Shown here: one piece after another, positions 43,388 through 51,858 of the stretch | How the letters are laid out: each line of letters begins with the position of its first letter | Numbering within the stretch: position 1 is the stretch's first letter | Notes under the pieces: model-generated | What the model saw: only the letters and a program-made list of their open reading frames with translations | Database searches by the model: none | What the model was told of the DNA's origin: nothing | Made by a program: the position numbers and the translations under genes | DNA from: Eubacterium_B sp034180045 | GTDB taxonomy: Bacteria > Bacillota > Clostridia > Peptostreptococcales > Anaerovoracaceae | Assembly: GCA_034180045.1 (NCBI GenBank) | Contig: JAXFOY010000009.1 | Span: 62,001-126,000 of the forward strand | Direction: 5' to 3' | DNA length: 64,000 bases

Positions 43388-43453
43388 GACTTTTAATCCA
43401 AATAATATATAATCAATCTTGCTGGGTTTACTAATACTAAACAAATAGTTTAG
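43386..43453 (+). promoter_or_regulatory. Promoter and operator of the polyamine uptake operon
   Basis: TTGACT (43386-43391) and TATAAT (43408-43413) are 16 bases apart. Downstream, CTAAAC (43437-43442) and GTTTAG (43448-43453) form a perfect 6-bp inverted repeat with a 5-base spacer just before the SD. It is a likely site for the XRE-cupin regulator; binding is inferred. Confidence 0.6.
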
Positions 43454-43467
43454 AAAGGATGGTTGCA

Positions 43468-44007
43468 ATGTCAATTCAAATCGGTGAAAAAATAAAGGAA
43501 CTTAGAATTATAAACGGGCTTACTCAAGAGGAGCTGGCTGACAGAGCGGAGCTTTCAAAAGGCTTTATATCGCAGCTTGAACGAGATTTAACCTCGCCAT
43601 CAATTTCAACGCTTGAGGATATATTAAAGTGCCTTGGGATAAGCGTTTCGGATTTTTTCGCGAGCGAAAAAGACGAGCAAATTGTCTTTAGTAAAGATGA
43701 TTACTTCGAGAAAAACGATTTGGAAGACAATAATATCATAGAATGGATTATTCCAAATGCCCAGAAAAATGAAATGGAGCCTATTAGATTAACTATTAAT
43801 CCTAACGGCAGAACATACCCGGACAACCCGCATGAAGGAGAGGAATTCGGATATGTGCTAAAGGGAAGCGTAACGATTCATCTCGGAAACAAAACATATA
43901 TGGCAAAAGCGGGAGAATCGTTTTATTATACAGCAGACAAAACACATTATTTAACATCAAAAGGCGGAGCTAGACTTATTTGGGTAAGCACACCACCGAG
44001 CTTTTAG
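43468..44007 (+). CDS. XRE-cupin regulator of polyamine transport (PuuR-like)
   Basis: The 179-residue protein has an N-terminal Cro/C1 helix-turn-helix (IGEKIKELR, TQEELADRAELSKGFISQLER) and a C-terminal cupin barrel (HEGEEFGYVLKGSVTIHLG). This fusion is the common repressor ahead of potABCD in Firmicutes and resembles PuuR, which responds to putrescine. ATG 43468 has AAAGGATGG at good distance and is preferred to ATG 43459. It heads the operon, 12 bases before potA. Confidence 0.92.
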   Translation: MSIQIGEKIKELRIINGLTQEELADRAELSKGFISQLERDLTSPSISTLEDILKCLGISVSDFFASEKDEQIVFSKDDYFEKNDLEDNNIIEWIIPNAQKNEMEPIRLTINPNGRTYPDNPHEGEEFGYVLKGSVTIHLGNKTYMAKAGESFYYTADKTHYLTSKGGARLIWVSTPPSF

Positions 44008-44019
44008 GAGGTAATTATT

Positions 44020-45090
44020 ATGGCATCTTTGATAGAGTTGAAAAATATAAGCAAATCATTTAGCGATACCACGGTATTGGATGATTTTAATTTGAGCGTT
44101 AATGAAAATGAGTTTATTACATTGCTTGGTCCTTCCGGATGTGGAAAGACGACTACTCTTAGAATTGTAGGCGGATTTGAATCTCCTGATTTGGGGAAAG
44201 TGTATTTTGAGGGCAAGGATATAACAAATATACCTCCTAACAAAAGGCATATAAATACTGTGTTTCAAAAATATGCGCTATTTCCACACATGAATGTAGG
44301 TGATAACATTGCTTTTGGACTCAAAATCAGCGGTAAAAGCGAACAATATATCAAGGATAAAATAAAATATGCGCTTAAGCTTGTTAATTTAGATGGATTT
44401 GAAAGGCGTAAAATTGATTCATTGTCGGGCGGGCAACAGCAAAGAATTGCTATAGCAAGAGCCATAGTAAACGAGCCTAAGGTTCTTTTGCTCGATGAAC
44501 CGCTCGGCGCGCTTGACCTTAAGCTGAGACAGGATATGCAGTATGAGCTTATAAGACTCAAGAACGAGCTTGGAATTACATTTATGTATGTGACACATGA
44601 TCAGGAAGAAGCTTTGACTATGAGCGATAAGGTTGTGGTTATGAACGGCGGCTATATTCAACAGATGGGGACTCCCGAAGAAATATATAATGAGCCTGAG
44701 AACGCTTTTGTTGCAGACTTCATCGGTGACAGCAACATCTTGGATGCCGTAATGCTCGAAGATAAATTCGTAAAAATAGGCGAGACGGTTTTTGATTGCG
44801 TTGATACGGGCTTTGGAAAGAACATGCCTGTCGATGTTATGATTAGACCTGAAGACATCATCATTCGTAAGCCGGGGCAAGGAAAAATTGACGGTGTCGT
44901 AACTCATAATATTTTTATCGGTGTATATTATGAAATGGAAATCGAAGCAGGCGGATTTACGTGGCTTGCGCAAAATACAACAAGTTATGCCGTCGGTGAA
45001 GAAGTGAGCATAGATGTAATACCGTTTAATATTCAAATTATGCACAAACCGCAGAGCAAGGAAGAGGAGGCCATAGAGATAGATGTATAG
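44020..45090 (+). CDS. potA: Spermidine/putrescine ABC transporter ATPase PotA
   Basis: The 356-residue protein has Walker A GPSGCGKTT, signature LSGGQQQRI, Walker B LLLDEPLGALD and the H-loop VTHDQEEAL. A C-terminal TOBE-like domain (MIRPEDIIIR and the beta-rich end) confirms the PotA/MalK type. It drives import with PotB and PotC. SD AGGAGG lies upstream; the 3' end overlaps potB by 8 bases. Confidence 0.95.
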   Translation: MASLIELKNISKSFSDTTVLDDFNLSVNENEFITLLGPSGCGKTTTLRIVGGFESPDLGKVYFEGKDITNIPPNKRHINTVFQKYALFPHMNVGDNIAFGLKISGKSEQYIKDKIKYALKLVNLDGFERRKIDSLSGGQQQRIAIARAIVNEPKVLLLDEPLGALDLKLRQDMQYELIRLKNELGITFMYVTHDQEEALTMSDKVVVMNGGYIQQMGTPEEIYNEPENAFVADFIGDSNILDAVMLEDKFVKIGETVFDCVDTGFGKNMPVDVMIRPEDIIIRKPGQGKIDGVVTHNIFIGVYYEMEIEAGGFTWLAQNTTSYAVGEEVSIDVIPFNIQIMHKPQSKEEEAIEIDV

Positions 45091-45895
45091 AAAACCGTTT
45101 GCCATCCCTTTTATCATTTGGATTTTAATAGGCACCATAATTCCGGTAGGAGTAATTGCATTTTACGGGTTTACGGACAGAAGCGGTACTTTCACCTTTG
45201 ATAATGTAGTCGGCATATTGTCGGCAGAGCATGCTAAAGCTCTTTGGATGTCATTGCTTCTTGCTTTTATAAGCACTTTAGTTTGCTTGCTTATCGCTTT
45301 ACCGCTTGCTTTAATTTTGAGAAAAAGTAGGCTGAGCAACAAAGGTTTTCTATTGTTTGTCTTCATCTTACCTATGTGGATGAACTTTTTGCTCAGAACG
45401 ATGGCATGGCAGGTACTGCTTGAAAGAGGCGGACTGATTAACAACTTCCTGGAAAATATAGGCATGCCTCAGCTACAGATTATCAACACGCCTGTAGCGA
45501 TTGTTCTTGGAATGGTATATGATTTTTTACCGTTTATGGTTTTACCTGTCTATAATTCTATGATTAAAATTGAAGATGCCGTGATTGAAGCTGCATATGA
45601 TCTGGGTGCTACCGGCGGAAAGGTATTTAGGGATATAATTTTACCTCTCTCAGTGCCGGGCATTGCCAGCGGAATTACCATGGTATTTGTACCTGCGTTA
45701 ACGACATTTGCGATTTCAAACATGCTTGGCGGAGGGAAAATATATCTTATAGGAAATATTATTGAGCAGGAATTTACCACTACTGCAAATTGGAATCTAG
45801 GTTCGGGGCTTTCTCTTGTAATGATGATATTTATTCTAATCAGCATGGCATTTATGTCGAAGCTTGATAAGGATGGGGAGGGAGCGCTGATATGA
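45083..45895 (+). CDS. potB: Spermidine/putrescine permease PotB
   Basis: The 270-residue type I ABC permease has about six helices and an EAA loop (EAAYDLGATGGKVFRDIILPL) that contacts PotA. It pairs with PotC as a heterodimer. Overlaps with potA and potC indicate a single coupled transcript. Confidence 0.93.
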   Translation: MYRKPFAIPFIIWILIGTIIPVGVIAFYGFTDRSGTFTFDNVVGILSAEHAKALWMSLLLAFISTLVCLLIALPLALILRKSRLSNKGFLLFVFILPMWMNFLLRTMAWQVLLERGGLINNFLENIGMPQLQIINTPVAIVLGMVYDFLPFMVLPVYNSMIKIEDAVIEAAYDLGATGGKVFRDIILPLSVPGIASGITMVFVPALTTFAISNMLGGGKIYLIGNIIEQEFTTTANWNLGSGLSLVMMIFILISMAFMSKLDKDGEGALI

Positions 45896-46671
45896 AAAAG
45901 ATAGGTAGCGGTATATATTTGGCTGTTATTTTGATGTTCCTTTATATGCCGATTCTTACACTTGCCGTTTTTTCTTTCAACAAAGGAAAGACCATGGCGG
46001 TCTGGTCAGGCTTTTCGTTTAGATGGTATAGGGAGATGATTGAAAATGAACAGATAACAGAAGCTATAAAGAACACTTTTTCGATTGCTCTTGTCGCAGC
46101 TGTCATTTCGACTATAATCGGTACTTTCGCCTGTCTTGGCATAAATAATATGAGGAAAAGAACACAAAACGCAATCTTGGGATTGAATAATATTCCTCTT
46201 TTGAATGCCGATATCGTCATAGGTATATCTTTGATGATGACATTTTTGGTATTTAAGATTGACTTATCATGGATAACGGTTTTGCTGTCACATATAACCT
46301 TTTGCATACCATATGTAATATTATCGGTATTACCAAAGATAAAGCAGCTTAGCTCAAGTACGTATGAAGCGGCGTTGGATTTAGGTGCAAGTCCGGGATA
46401 TGCTTTTTATAAGGTGGTTATGCCCGAAATTTGGCCGGGTATAATCTCGGGTTTTCTACTGTCGTTTACAATGTCTGTAGATGATTTCGTCATCACGCAT
46501 TTTACAAGGGGAGCCGGCATAAATACCATATCAACGCTGATATACAGCCAGGTTAAGGTGGGAATAAGACCGACTTTATTTGCTCTTTCAACCATAATCT
46601 TCTTGGTTGTATTGGCAGTACTTATCACATCAAATGTCTTATCAGAAATTAAGGAGGGACCGAAAAAATGA
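45892..46671 (+). CDS. potC: Spermidine/putrescine permease PotC
   Basis: The 259-residue partner permease has about six helices and its own EAA loop (YEAALDLGASPGYAFYKVVMPE). The N-terminal VILMFLYMPILTLAVFSFN pattern is typical of PotC. Its ATG overlaps the potB stop and its stop overlaps the potD ATG. Confidence 0.93.
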   Translation: MKKIGSGIYLAVILMFLYMPILTLAVFSFNKGKTMAVWSGFSFRWYREMIENEQITEAIKNTFSIALVAAVISTIIGTFACLGINNMRKRTQNAILGLNNIPLLNADIVIGISLMMTFLVFKIDLSWITVLLSHITFCIPYVILSVLPKIKQLSSSTYEAALDLGASPGYAFYKVVMPEIWPGIISGFLLSFTMSVDDFVITHFTRGAGINTISTLIYSQVKVGIRPTLFALSTIIFLVVLAVLITSNVLSEIKEGPKK

Positions 46672-47741
46672 AAAAATTTTTAGTTGTTATCTCTCTGTTT
46701 TTTTTGCTCGGGGCTTTGCTGATGCTTACAGGCTGTCAATCGGATTCAAGTAGTGAAAAAGCAGATTCAAAGACGCTTAAAGTGTATAATTTCGGTGACT
46801 ATTTGGACCCGGATTTGGTGGAACGGTTCGAAGAAGAATACGGCATCAAGGTAGTTATTGACAGCTTTGATACGAACGAGGAAATGTATCCTGTCATATC
46901 AAAAGGAACGGTCAAATATGATGTTATCTGCGCGTCTGATTACATGATACAAAAGCTTATAGAAGAAAAGCTGCTGGCAAAACTGGATTATGACAATCTG
47001 CCCAATCTTAAAAATATTGAGCCTAAGTATATGGAAATTGCAAGCAAGTTTGACAAAAACAACGAATATGCAATACCTCATACTTGGGGAACTTTGGGAA
47101 TTATATATAATACCAAAAAGATTAAAAAAGGTGAGATAACATCATGGAACGACCTTTGGAATAAAAAGTACGATCAGCAAATAGTTATGCCGGACAGCAT
47201 GAGAGACACCTTTGCTATAGCGCTAAAAGCAAAGGGCTACTCGCTTAACACAAAGAACGAGAAAGAGCTCGAAGAGGCGATAAGATATTTAGAAGAGCAA
47301 AAACCGCTTGTCTATAAGTATGCTAATGACTCTGCAAGGGATTTGGCTATAGGTGAGTCGACGGATATAGCTGTGGTATGGAATGGAGAAGTTTTGTACT
47401 CTCAAGAAGAAAATGAGAATCTTGAATTTGTTATACCTAAGGAAGGCAGTGAGGAATTCATGGATCTTTGGGCAATTCCGAAAAATGCGGAGAATAAAAC
47501 GAACGCGGAAAAATGGATGGACTTTATGATGCGCCGGGATGTCGCCCTTAAAAACTATGAATATTTAACATATTCCATACCTAACAAGGAAGTTATAAAG
47601 AGCGTGGGGGAAGATGAGGAAGTAAAAAAATATATATTCCCGGACGAAAAAATTTTGGAACGGTGTGAACCGTTGGAAAGTTTGGGATATAAGTATGACG
47701 ATATATATAACAAATATTGGAAGCAGTTCAAATCAAAATAG
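46668..47741 (+). CDS. potD: Spermidine/putrescine-binding lipoprotein PotD
   Basis: A lipoprotein signal (lipobox LTGC) leads a 357-residue extracytoplasmic binding protein. The polyamine-binding fold is visible in LKVYNFGDYLDPDLVERFEE, VICASDYMIQKLIEE and YAIPHTWGTLGIIYNTKKI. It delivers substrate to PotBC at the membrane. Whether spermidine or putrescine is preferred cannot be judged. It is the last gene of the pot operon. Confidence 0.95.
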   Translation: MKKFLVVISLFFLLGALLMLTGCQSDSSSEKADSKTLKVYNFGDYLDPDLVERFEEEYGIKVVIDSFDTNEEMYPVISKGTVKYDVICASDYMIQKLIEEKLLAKLDYDNLPNLKNIEPKYMEIASKFDKNNEYAIPHTWGTLGIIYNTKKIKKGEITSWNDLWNKKYDQQIVMPDSMRDTFAIALKAKGYSLNTKNEKELEEAIRYLEEQKPLVYKYANDSARDLAIGESTDIAVVWNGEVLYSQEENENLEFVIPKEGSEEFMDLWAIPKNAENKTNAEKWMDFMMRRDVALKNYEYLTYSIPNKEVIKSVGEDEEVKKYIFPDEKILERCEPLESLGYKYDDIYNKYWKQFKSK

Positions 47742-47802
47742 TTATGCGCAATGCGGAAAGCTGAAAAAGATTAACCAATTTTGATGATTTCAAGGAGCAG
47801 AT

Positions 47803-48660
47803 ATGTTCGGTTATATGACGGCGTTAAGAGATGAACTCAAAGTTCGTGAGCTAAATCTATATAAGGGATACTATTGTGGGATTTGCAAGTCAATAGGAAG
47901 GCGTTACGGTCAGATGCCTCGTCTTGTACTAAGTTATGATGCGGTATTGCTCGCTCTAATACTTGATTCTCTCGAAAGCGATGCGGAAAACATAAGAGAT
48001 GAACACTGCATTGTACACCATATAAAGAAAAATCCCGTTGTAAGTGAATCGAGTGCCATAGACTATGCTGCGGACATGATGCTAATTACTGCATATCACA
48101 AGTTTAGCGATGACATTTCCGATGAAAATTCCATTCGCGGCAAGATTATGAAGTTGGTATTAAGACCTGCATATAGCAAGCTTGAAAGAAAATATAAAAA
48201 CATATGTGAAGCTATAAAGCTCGCATTGAAGGAACTTCACGCTCTTGAAAAAGAAAAGTCGCCAAGCGTAGATTTAACGGCAATGGCATCTGCGAAAGCG
48301 TTAAAAGTTATCTTTACGGGATATGTAAAAGATGACCTTGTAAACAAAATTTTATCTGAAATCGGCAATAATTTGGGGAAATGGGTGTATTTGGTGGACG
48401 CTTTAGATGATTTTGATGAAGATTGCAAAAATGGGGTGTACAATCCATTGGTTTATAGGCATAATAAAAAAGAAGGTCTAGAACCTCTGCTTTATAACTA
48501 TCTTTCTATGGCGGCATCTTCTTTGGATCTTCTTGATATAAAGAAGAATGAGTCATTGATAAAAAATATTTTTATGTTGGGAATGAGATCGAGAACGGAC
48601 AGTTTACTCGCAGATACAGATAATACAGGGAATGGAGAATCAAATGAAGGATCCTTATGA
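47803..48660 (+). CDS. DUF5685 family protein
   Basis: The 285-residue cytoplasmic protein begins MFGYMTALRDELKVRELNLY and carries a CGICK motif near residue 25, then a conserved CIVHHIKK segment. A mostly helical body includes YLVDALDDFDED. These are marks of DUF5685, a family with no assigned role that is often next to a J-domain gene, as here. The ORFs overlap by 17 bases. Conserved cysteines and histidine suggest metal binding; this is speculation. Confidence 0.82.
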   Translation: MFGYMTALRDELKVRELNLYKGYYCGICKSIGRRYGQMPRLVLSYDAVLLALILDSLESDAENIRDEHCIVHHIKKNPVVSESSAIDYAADMMLITAYHKFSDDISDENSIRGKIMKLVLRPAYSKLERKYKNICEAIKLALKELHALEKEKSPSVDLTAMASAKALKVIFTGYVKDDLVNKILSEIGNNLGKWVYLVDALDDFDEDCKNGVYNPLVYRHNKKEGLEPLLYNYLSMAASSLDLLDIKKNESLIKNIFMLGMRSRTDSLLADTDNTGNGESNEGSL

Positions 48661-49243
48661 AATTCTTGGAGTTAAGCCGGGAGCAAGCGATGATGATATA
48701 AAGTCAGCATATCATAGACTGGTAAAAAAATATCATCCGGACAAGTATCAAAATAACCCTTTGGCCGATTTAGCAGAAGAAAAGCTTAGAGAAGTAAACG
48801 AGGCATACGATATGCTCAGTCAAAAAAGCAACGCAAATACAAATAGCTATGGCGGAGGGTATAGTGACCCTTCTTCATATACCTATTCCGGGGGAAGCGC
48901 GGGGACAGAGTATATGGCTATTCGTGCGGCACTTGACAGGGGAGAACTGGCAAGAGCTGAGCAAATGCTGATAAATTGCAAGTCAAGAGATGCTCAGTGG
49001 TTTTTTTTGAGCGGTGTGCTTTCTTATCGCAAGGGTTATATAGATGACGGCATAAGCAATGTGAGGCGCGCAATGGAAATGCAGCCGGGAAATGCCGAAT
49101 TCAGACAGGTTTACCAGCGCATGATTAATCAAAGTGCAAGTTACAGAAGCTATGGAGACAGCAGAGGCTATAATGATTCAAGTGAATGCGGTTCATGTTT
49201 ATCTTGTCTGTGTCTGACGAGCATTTGTTCACCGTGTTGCTGA
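48644..49243 (+). CDS. J-domain protein with cysteine-rich C-terminus
   Basis: The N-terminal J domain (residues 3-65) has DPYEILGVKPGASDDDIKSA and the diagnostic HPD in KKYHPDKYQ. A Gly/Ser/Tyr-rich linker follows, then TPR-like helices (LDRGELARAEQMLINC), and a tail ending CGSCLSCLCLTSICSPCC. J domains stimulate DnaK; the tail may bind metal or attach to a membrane. ATG 48644 has TGGAG upstream; ATG 48632 is a longer alternative. Confidence 0.85.
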   Translation: MKDPYEILGVKPGASDDDIKSAYHRLVKKYHPDKYQNNPLADLAEEKLREVNEAYDMLSQKSNANTNSYGGGYSDPSSYTYSGGSAGTEYMAIRAALDRGELARAEQMLINCKSRDAQWFFLSGVLSYRKGYIDDGISNVRRAMEMQPGNAEFRQVYQRMINQSASYRSYGDSRGYNDSSECGSCLSCLCLTSICSPCC

Positions 49244-49264
49244 TAAGACATTAAAGAAAAAAAC

Positions 49265-49287
49265 AAGGGACCTATTTCGGGTCCCTT
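49265..49287. terminator. Bidirectional terminator between J-domain and desulfhydrase genes
   Basis: AAGGGACC (49265-49272) and GGTCCCTT (49280-49287) form the stem. The minus strand reads into GTTTTTTTCTTT, so it best terminates the desulfhydrase gene. Confidence 0.8.
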
Positions 49288-49314
49288 ATCCTTTGTTTGA
49301 CTCAATTATATATT

Positions 49315-50343
49315 TTATATTATATGAATATATTTTTCCAATTCTTTTTCAAATTCTACGCGGTGATGTTTTGTATAGATTCCGGGTATTCCGCCGCTGT
49401 GGAGCATCACAACGGTTTCACCTTTGGCGATTTCTCCCTTTTCTACCATTTCCTTGATGCCGGCGAAAGTTTTGCCCGTGTAGCAAGGGTCCATGATAAT
49501 TCCTTCTTTTCTACCAAGATAGTAGATTGATTCGCGAACTTCTTTACTAGGATTGTTGTATGCGCCTCTGTGATAATCACAGGTCATATCAAAATCACTT
49601 TCCTTTGCTTCAAACTTCAGTCCGAATTCTTCTTTACAACTGTTATAATACTCTATTGCAGTTTTTTCTATGCCGTCCGGGAAAGGCTCTATTGCTATTC
49701 CCGTCAGTCTAAAATCAAGATTTTCATTTTTTTGACCGGCAAAAAGACCCATATATGTGCCCATGCTTCCTACTGTGGTGATAACGCGAACATCGCTTAA
49801 ACTCATTTCTTTTAGCTGCTTATCAAGTTCAAGCGCACAGTCGTAGTATCCCAGCATACCTATGTTGCTCGAGCCGCCGGTGCAAATGAAATAGACCTTT
49901 TCTCCCTTTGCTTCCCATTCTTCGGTAACTTTCGCAAAAGCTTCGTTTGCAAGTTCCTGCTTTGTTCTCGTGCCGTCATTATGAACAAGGTATACGGGGC
50001 AGCCCATAATTCCGTCAAGAATAAGGTTTGCAGATATTTCACCGGGATATTCATCAACAGCGACGATGGCAACTTTTAGACCGAAATGGCTTGCAGATGC
50101 CGCTGTAAGTCGCCCGTGATTTGTCTGTGCACCGCCTGTTGTAAGGAGCATTGTAGCACCTTTGTCCATGGCATCCTTGATTAGGTATTCCAGCTTGCGC
50201 AGTTTGTTTCCACCTGTTCCCAGACAGGTCATATCATCCCTTTTTAGATAAAGCTCAATTCCTAAATCTTTTGAAACATTCGCAAGATATGAAATTGGAG
50301 TTGGGTTCATTAGGATATTTACTTTGTCATGTCCGTATAGCAT
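49315..50343 (-). CDS. D-cysteine desulfhydrase / ACC deaminase family PLP enzyme
   Basis: The 342-residue fold-type II PLP enzyme has the Schiff-base lysine in GTGGNKLRKLEYL, TTGGAQTNHGR for cofactor phosphate contacts, and a late LHSGGIPGIY. These match the D-cysteine desulfhydrase group, which splits D-cysteine to pyruvate, H2S and ammonia; ACC deaminase uses the same fold. Substrate specificity is not settled by motifs alone. SD AAAGGAG lies upstream on the minus strand. It is divergent from the malic enzyme gene. Confidence 0.88.
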   Translation of the reverse strand: MLYGHDKVNILMNPTPISYLANVSKDLGIELYLKRDDMTCLGTGGNKLRKLEYLIKDAMDKGATMLLTTGGAQTNHGRLTAASASHFGLKVAIVAVDEYPGEISANLILDGIMGCPVYLVHNDGTRTKQELANEAFAKVTEEWEAKGEKVYFICTGGSSNIGMLGYYDCALELDKQLKEMSLSDVRVITTVGSMGTYMGLFAGQKNENLDFRLTGIAIEPFPDGIEKTAIEYYNSCKEEFGLKFEAKESDFDMTCDYHRGAYNNPSKEVRESIYYLGRKEGIIMDPCYTGKTFAGIKEMVEKGEIAKGETVVMLHSGGIPGIYTKHHRVEFEKELEKYIHII

Positions 50344-50459
50344 AGCTTATGCTCCTTTCAAAATTTATAATAATTTACAAGTAAATAATATCATAATTCA
50401 AATACAAAGTCATCTTCTATCGCAAATGTAAGCTATGAGAAACTTAAGAATTCTGCATC

Positions 50460-50489
50460 TTGATATTCACAGCAATAAAGGTGTATTAT
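50460..50489 (+). promoter_or_regulatory. Malic enzyme promoter
   Basis: TTGATA (50460-50465) and TATTAT (50484-50489) are 18 bases apart and lie 56 bases before the ATG. Confidence 0.5.
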
Positions 50490-50545
50490 TAAATGTACGC
50501 TTTTTATCATAAAGAGGTTTATGTGGATTTAGAAAGGATTTTATA

Positions 50546-51712
50546 ATGGACAACAAAGTATCAAAGAAACAAATTGCTTTAGATGCACATGCAAAGTGGC
50601 GCGGAAAGCTTGAAATAAATTGCAAAGCAAAAATTACAAACAGTGAAGAATTATCCGTAGCGTATACTCCCGGTGTTGCCGAGCCGTGTATTGAAATTGC
50701 TGAAGATGAATCACTCGCATATAAATACACAGGTAAGGGGAACCTTGTAGCCGTCATCACGGACGGTACGGCTGTACTTGGACTTGGCGACATAGGACCT
50801 ATGGCAGCGATGCCGGTAATGGAGGGCAAGTGCGCGTTATTTAAGACATTTGCGGGGATAGACGCATTTCCTATATGTTTAGATTGTAAGGATACAGACG
50901 AAATAGTAAAAACCATATATAATATATCAAAGAGTTTTGGCGGTATTAATCTAGAGGATATTAGCGCACCAAGATGTTTTGAGATTGAACGCAGGTTAAT
51001 TGAAATGTGTGATATTCCGGTATTTCATGACGACCAGCACGGAACGGCGATTATCACATGCGCAGGACTGTTAAACGCAGTAAAATTTACAAAGAAAAAA
51101 ATGGGAGAACTGAAAATTGTCATAAGCGGCGCAGGGTCTGCAGGCATTTCTATTGCTAAGATGATATTAAGAATGGGTTTTGGCGATATAATTTTATGCG
51201 GAAGCAAAGGAACCATTTATGAAGGTGCTCCTAATATCAATTCTGAACAGCAAAAAATCGCGGCGCTTACAAACAAGTCAAAGCTGGTAGGCAGTTTAGA
51301 GGATGCGATGAGAGGTGCAGATATTTTTATCGGTGTCTCAAAGCCGGGTATTGTAACGGAGGAGATGATTTCGAGCATGGCAAAGAATCCTATTGTATTT
51401 GCCATGGCGAATCCTATTCCGGAAATTATGCCGGATTTGGCGAAAAAAGCGGGAGCAGCTGTCGTGGGCACCGGAAGGTCGGATTTCCCTAACCAGGTAA
51501 ATAATGTATTGGCTTTTCCGGGTATATTTAGAGGTGCGCTTGATTGTGGGGCACGAAAGATAAGTGAAGAGATGAAAGAAGCTGCGGCAAGAGCTATTGC
51601 AGCGGTTATATCCGATGAGGAACTTACAGCTGATTATGTTCTGCCGAACGCCTTTGATGAAAATGTATCCAAGGCAGTAGCAAAAGCAGTAATGGATGTT
51701 GTTCAAAAATAA
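50546..51712 (+). CDS. NAD(P)-dependent malic enzyme (malate dehydrogenase, decarboxylating)
   Basis: It converts malate to pyruvate and CO2. At 388 residues it is the short bacterial type without a phosphotransacetylase domain. Visible are SVAYTPGVAEPC, the metal/substrate segment FHDDQHGTAI, a Rossmann GAGSAGI loop, and FAMANPIPEI. Whether it uses NAD or NADP is unclear. SD AAAGGA is upstream; it is monocistronic and followed by a terminator. Confidence 0.93.
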   Translation: MDNKVSKKQIALDAHAKWRGKLEINCKAKITNSEELSVAYTPGVAEPCIEIAEDESLAYKYTGKGNLVAVITDGTAVLGLGDIGPMAAMPVMEGKCALFKTFAGIDAFPICLDCKDTDEIVKTIYNISKSFGGINLEDISAPRCFEIERRLIEMCDIPVFHDDQHGTAIITCAGLLNAVKFTKKKMGELKIVISGAGSAGISIAKMILRMGFGDIILCGSKGTIYEGAPNINSEQQKIAALTNKSKLVGSLEDAMRGADIFIGVSKPGIVTEEMISSMAKNPIVFAMANPIPEIMPDLAKKAGAAVVGTGRSDFPNQVNNVLAFPGIFRGALDCGARKISEEMKEAAARAIAAVISDEELTADYVLPNAFDENVSKAVAKAVMDVVQK

Positions 51713-51750
51713 GCTGAAAATATCAAGATGTAAAATAAATTTGGTAATTA

Positions 51751-51785
51751 AAAATTGAAGCGGGGTATCTTTGCTTCAATTTTTT
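51751..51785 (+). terminator. Terminator of the malic enzyme gene
   Basis: AAAATTGAAGC (51751-51761) pairs with GCTTCAATTTT (51773-51783), followed by TTAAC. Confidence 0.8.
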
Positions 51786-51792
51786 AACAAAA

Positions 51793-51816
51793 TACAGCAG
51801 CTGTGAAGCTGCTGTA
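51793..51816 (-). terminator. Hairpin at the end of the transglutaminase-like gene
   Basis: TACAGCAGCT (51793-51802) and AGCTGCTGTA (51807-51816) pair perfectly around GTGA. On the minus strand a TTTTG tail follows. Confidence 0.6.
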
Positions 51817-51858
51817 TAAATCTTAATTATTTACGGGATTTGAAATCGCGATTTAACT

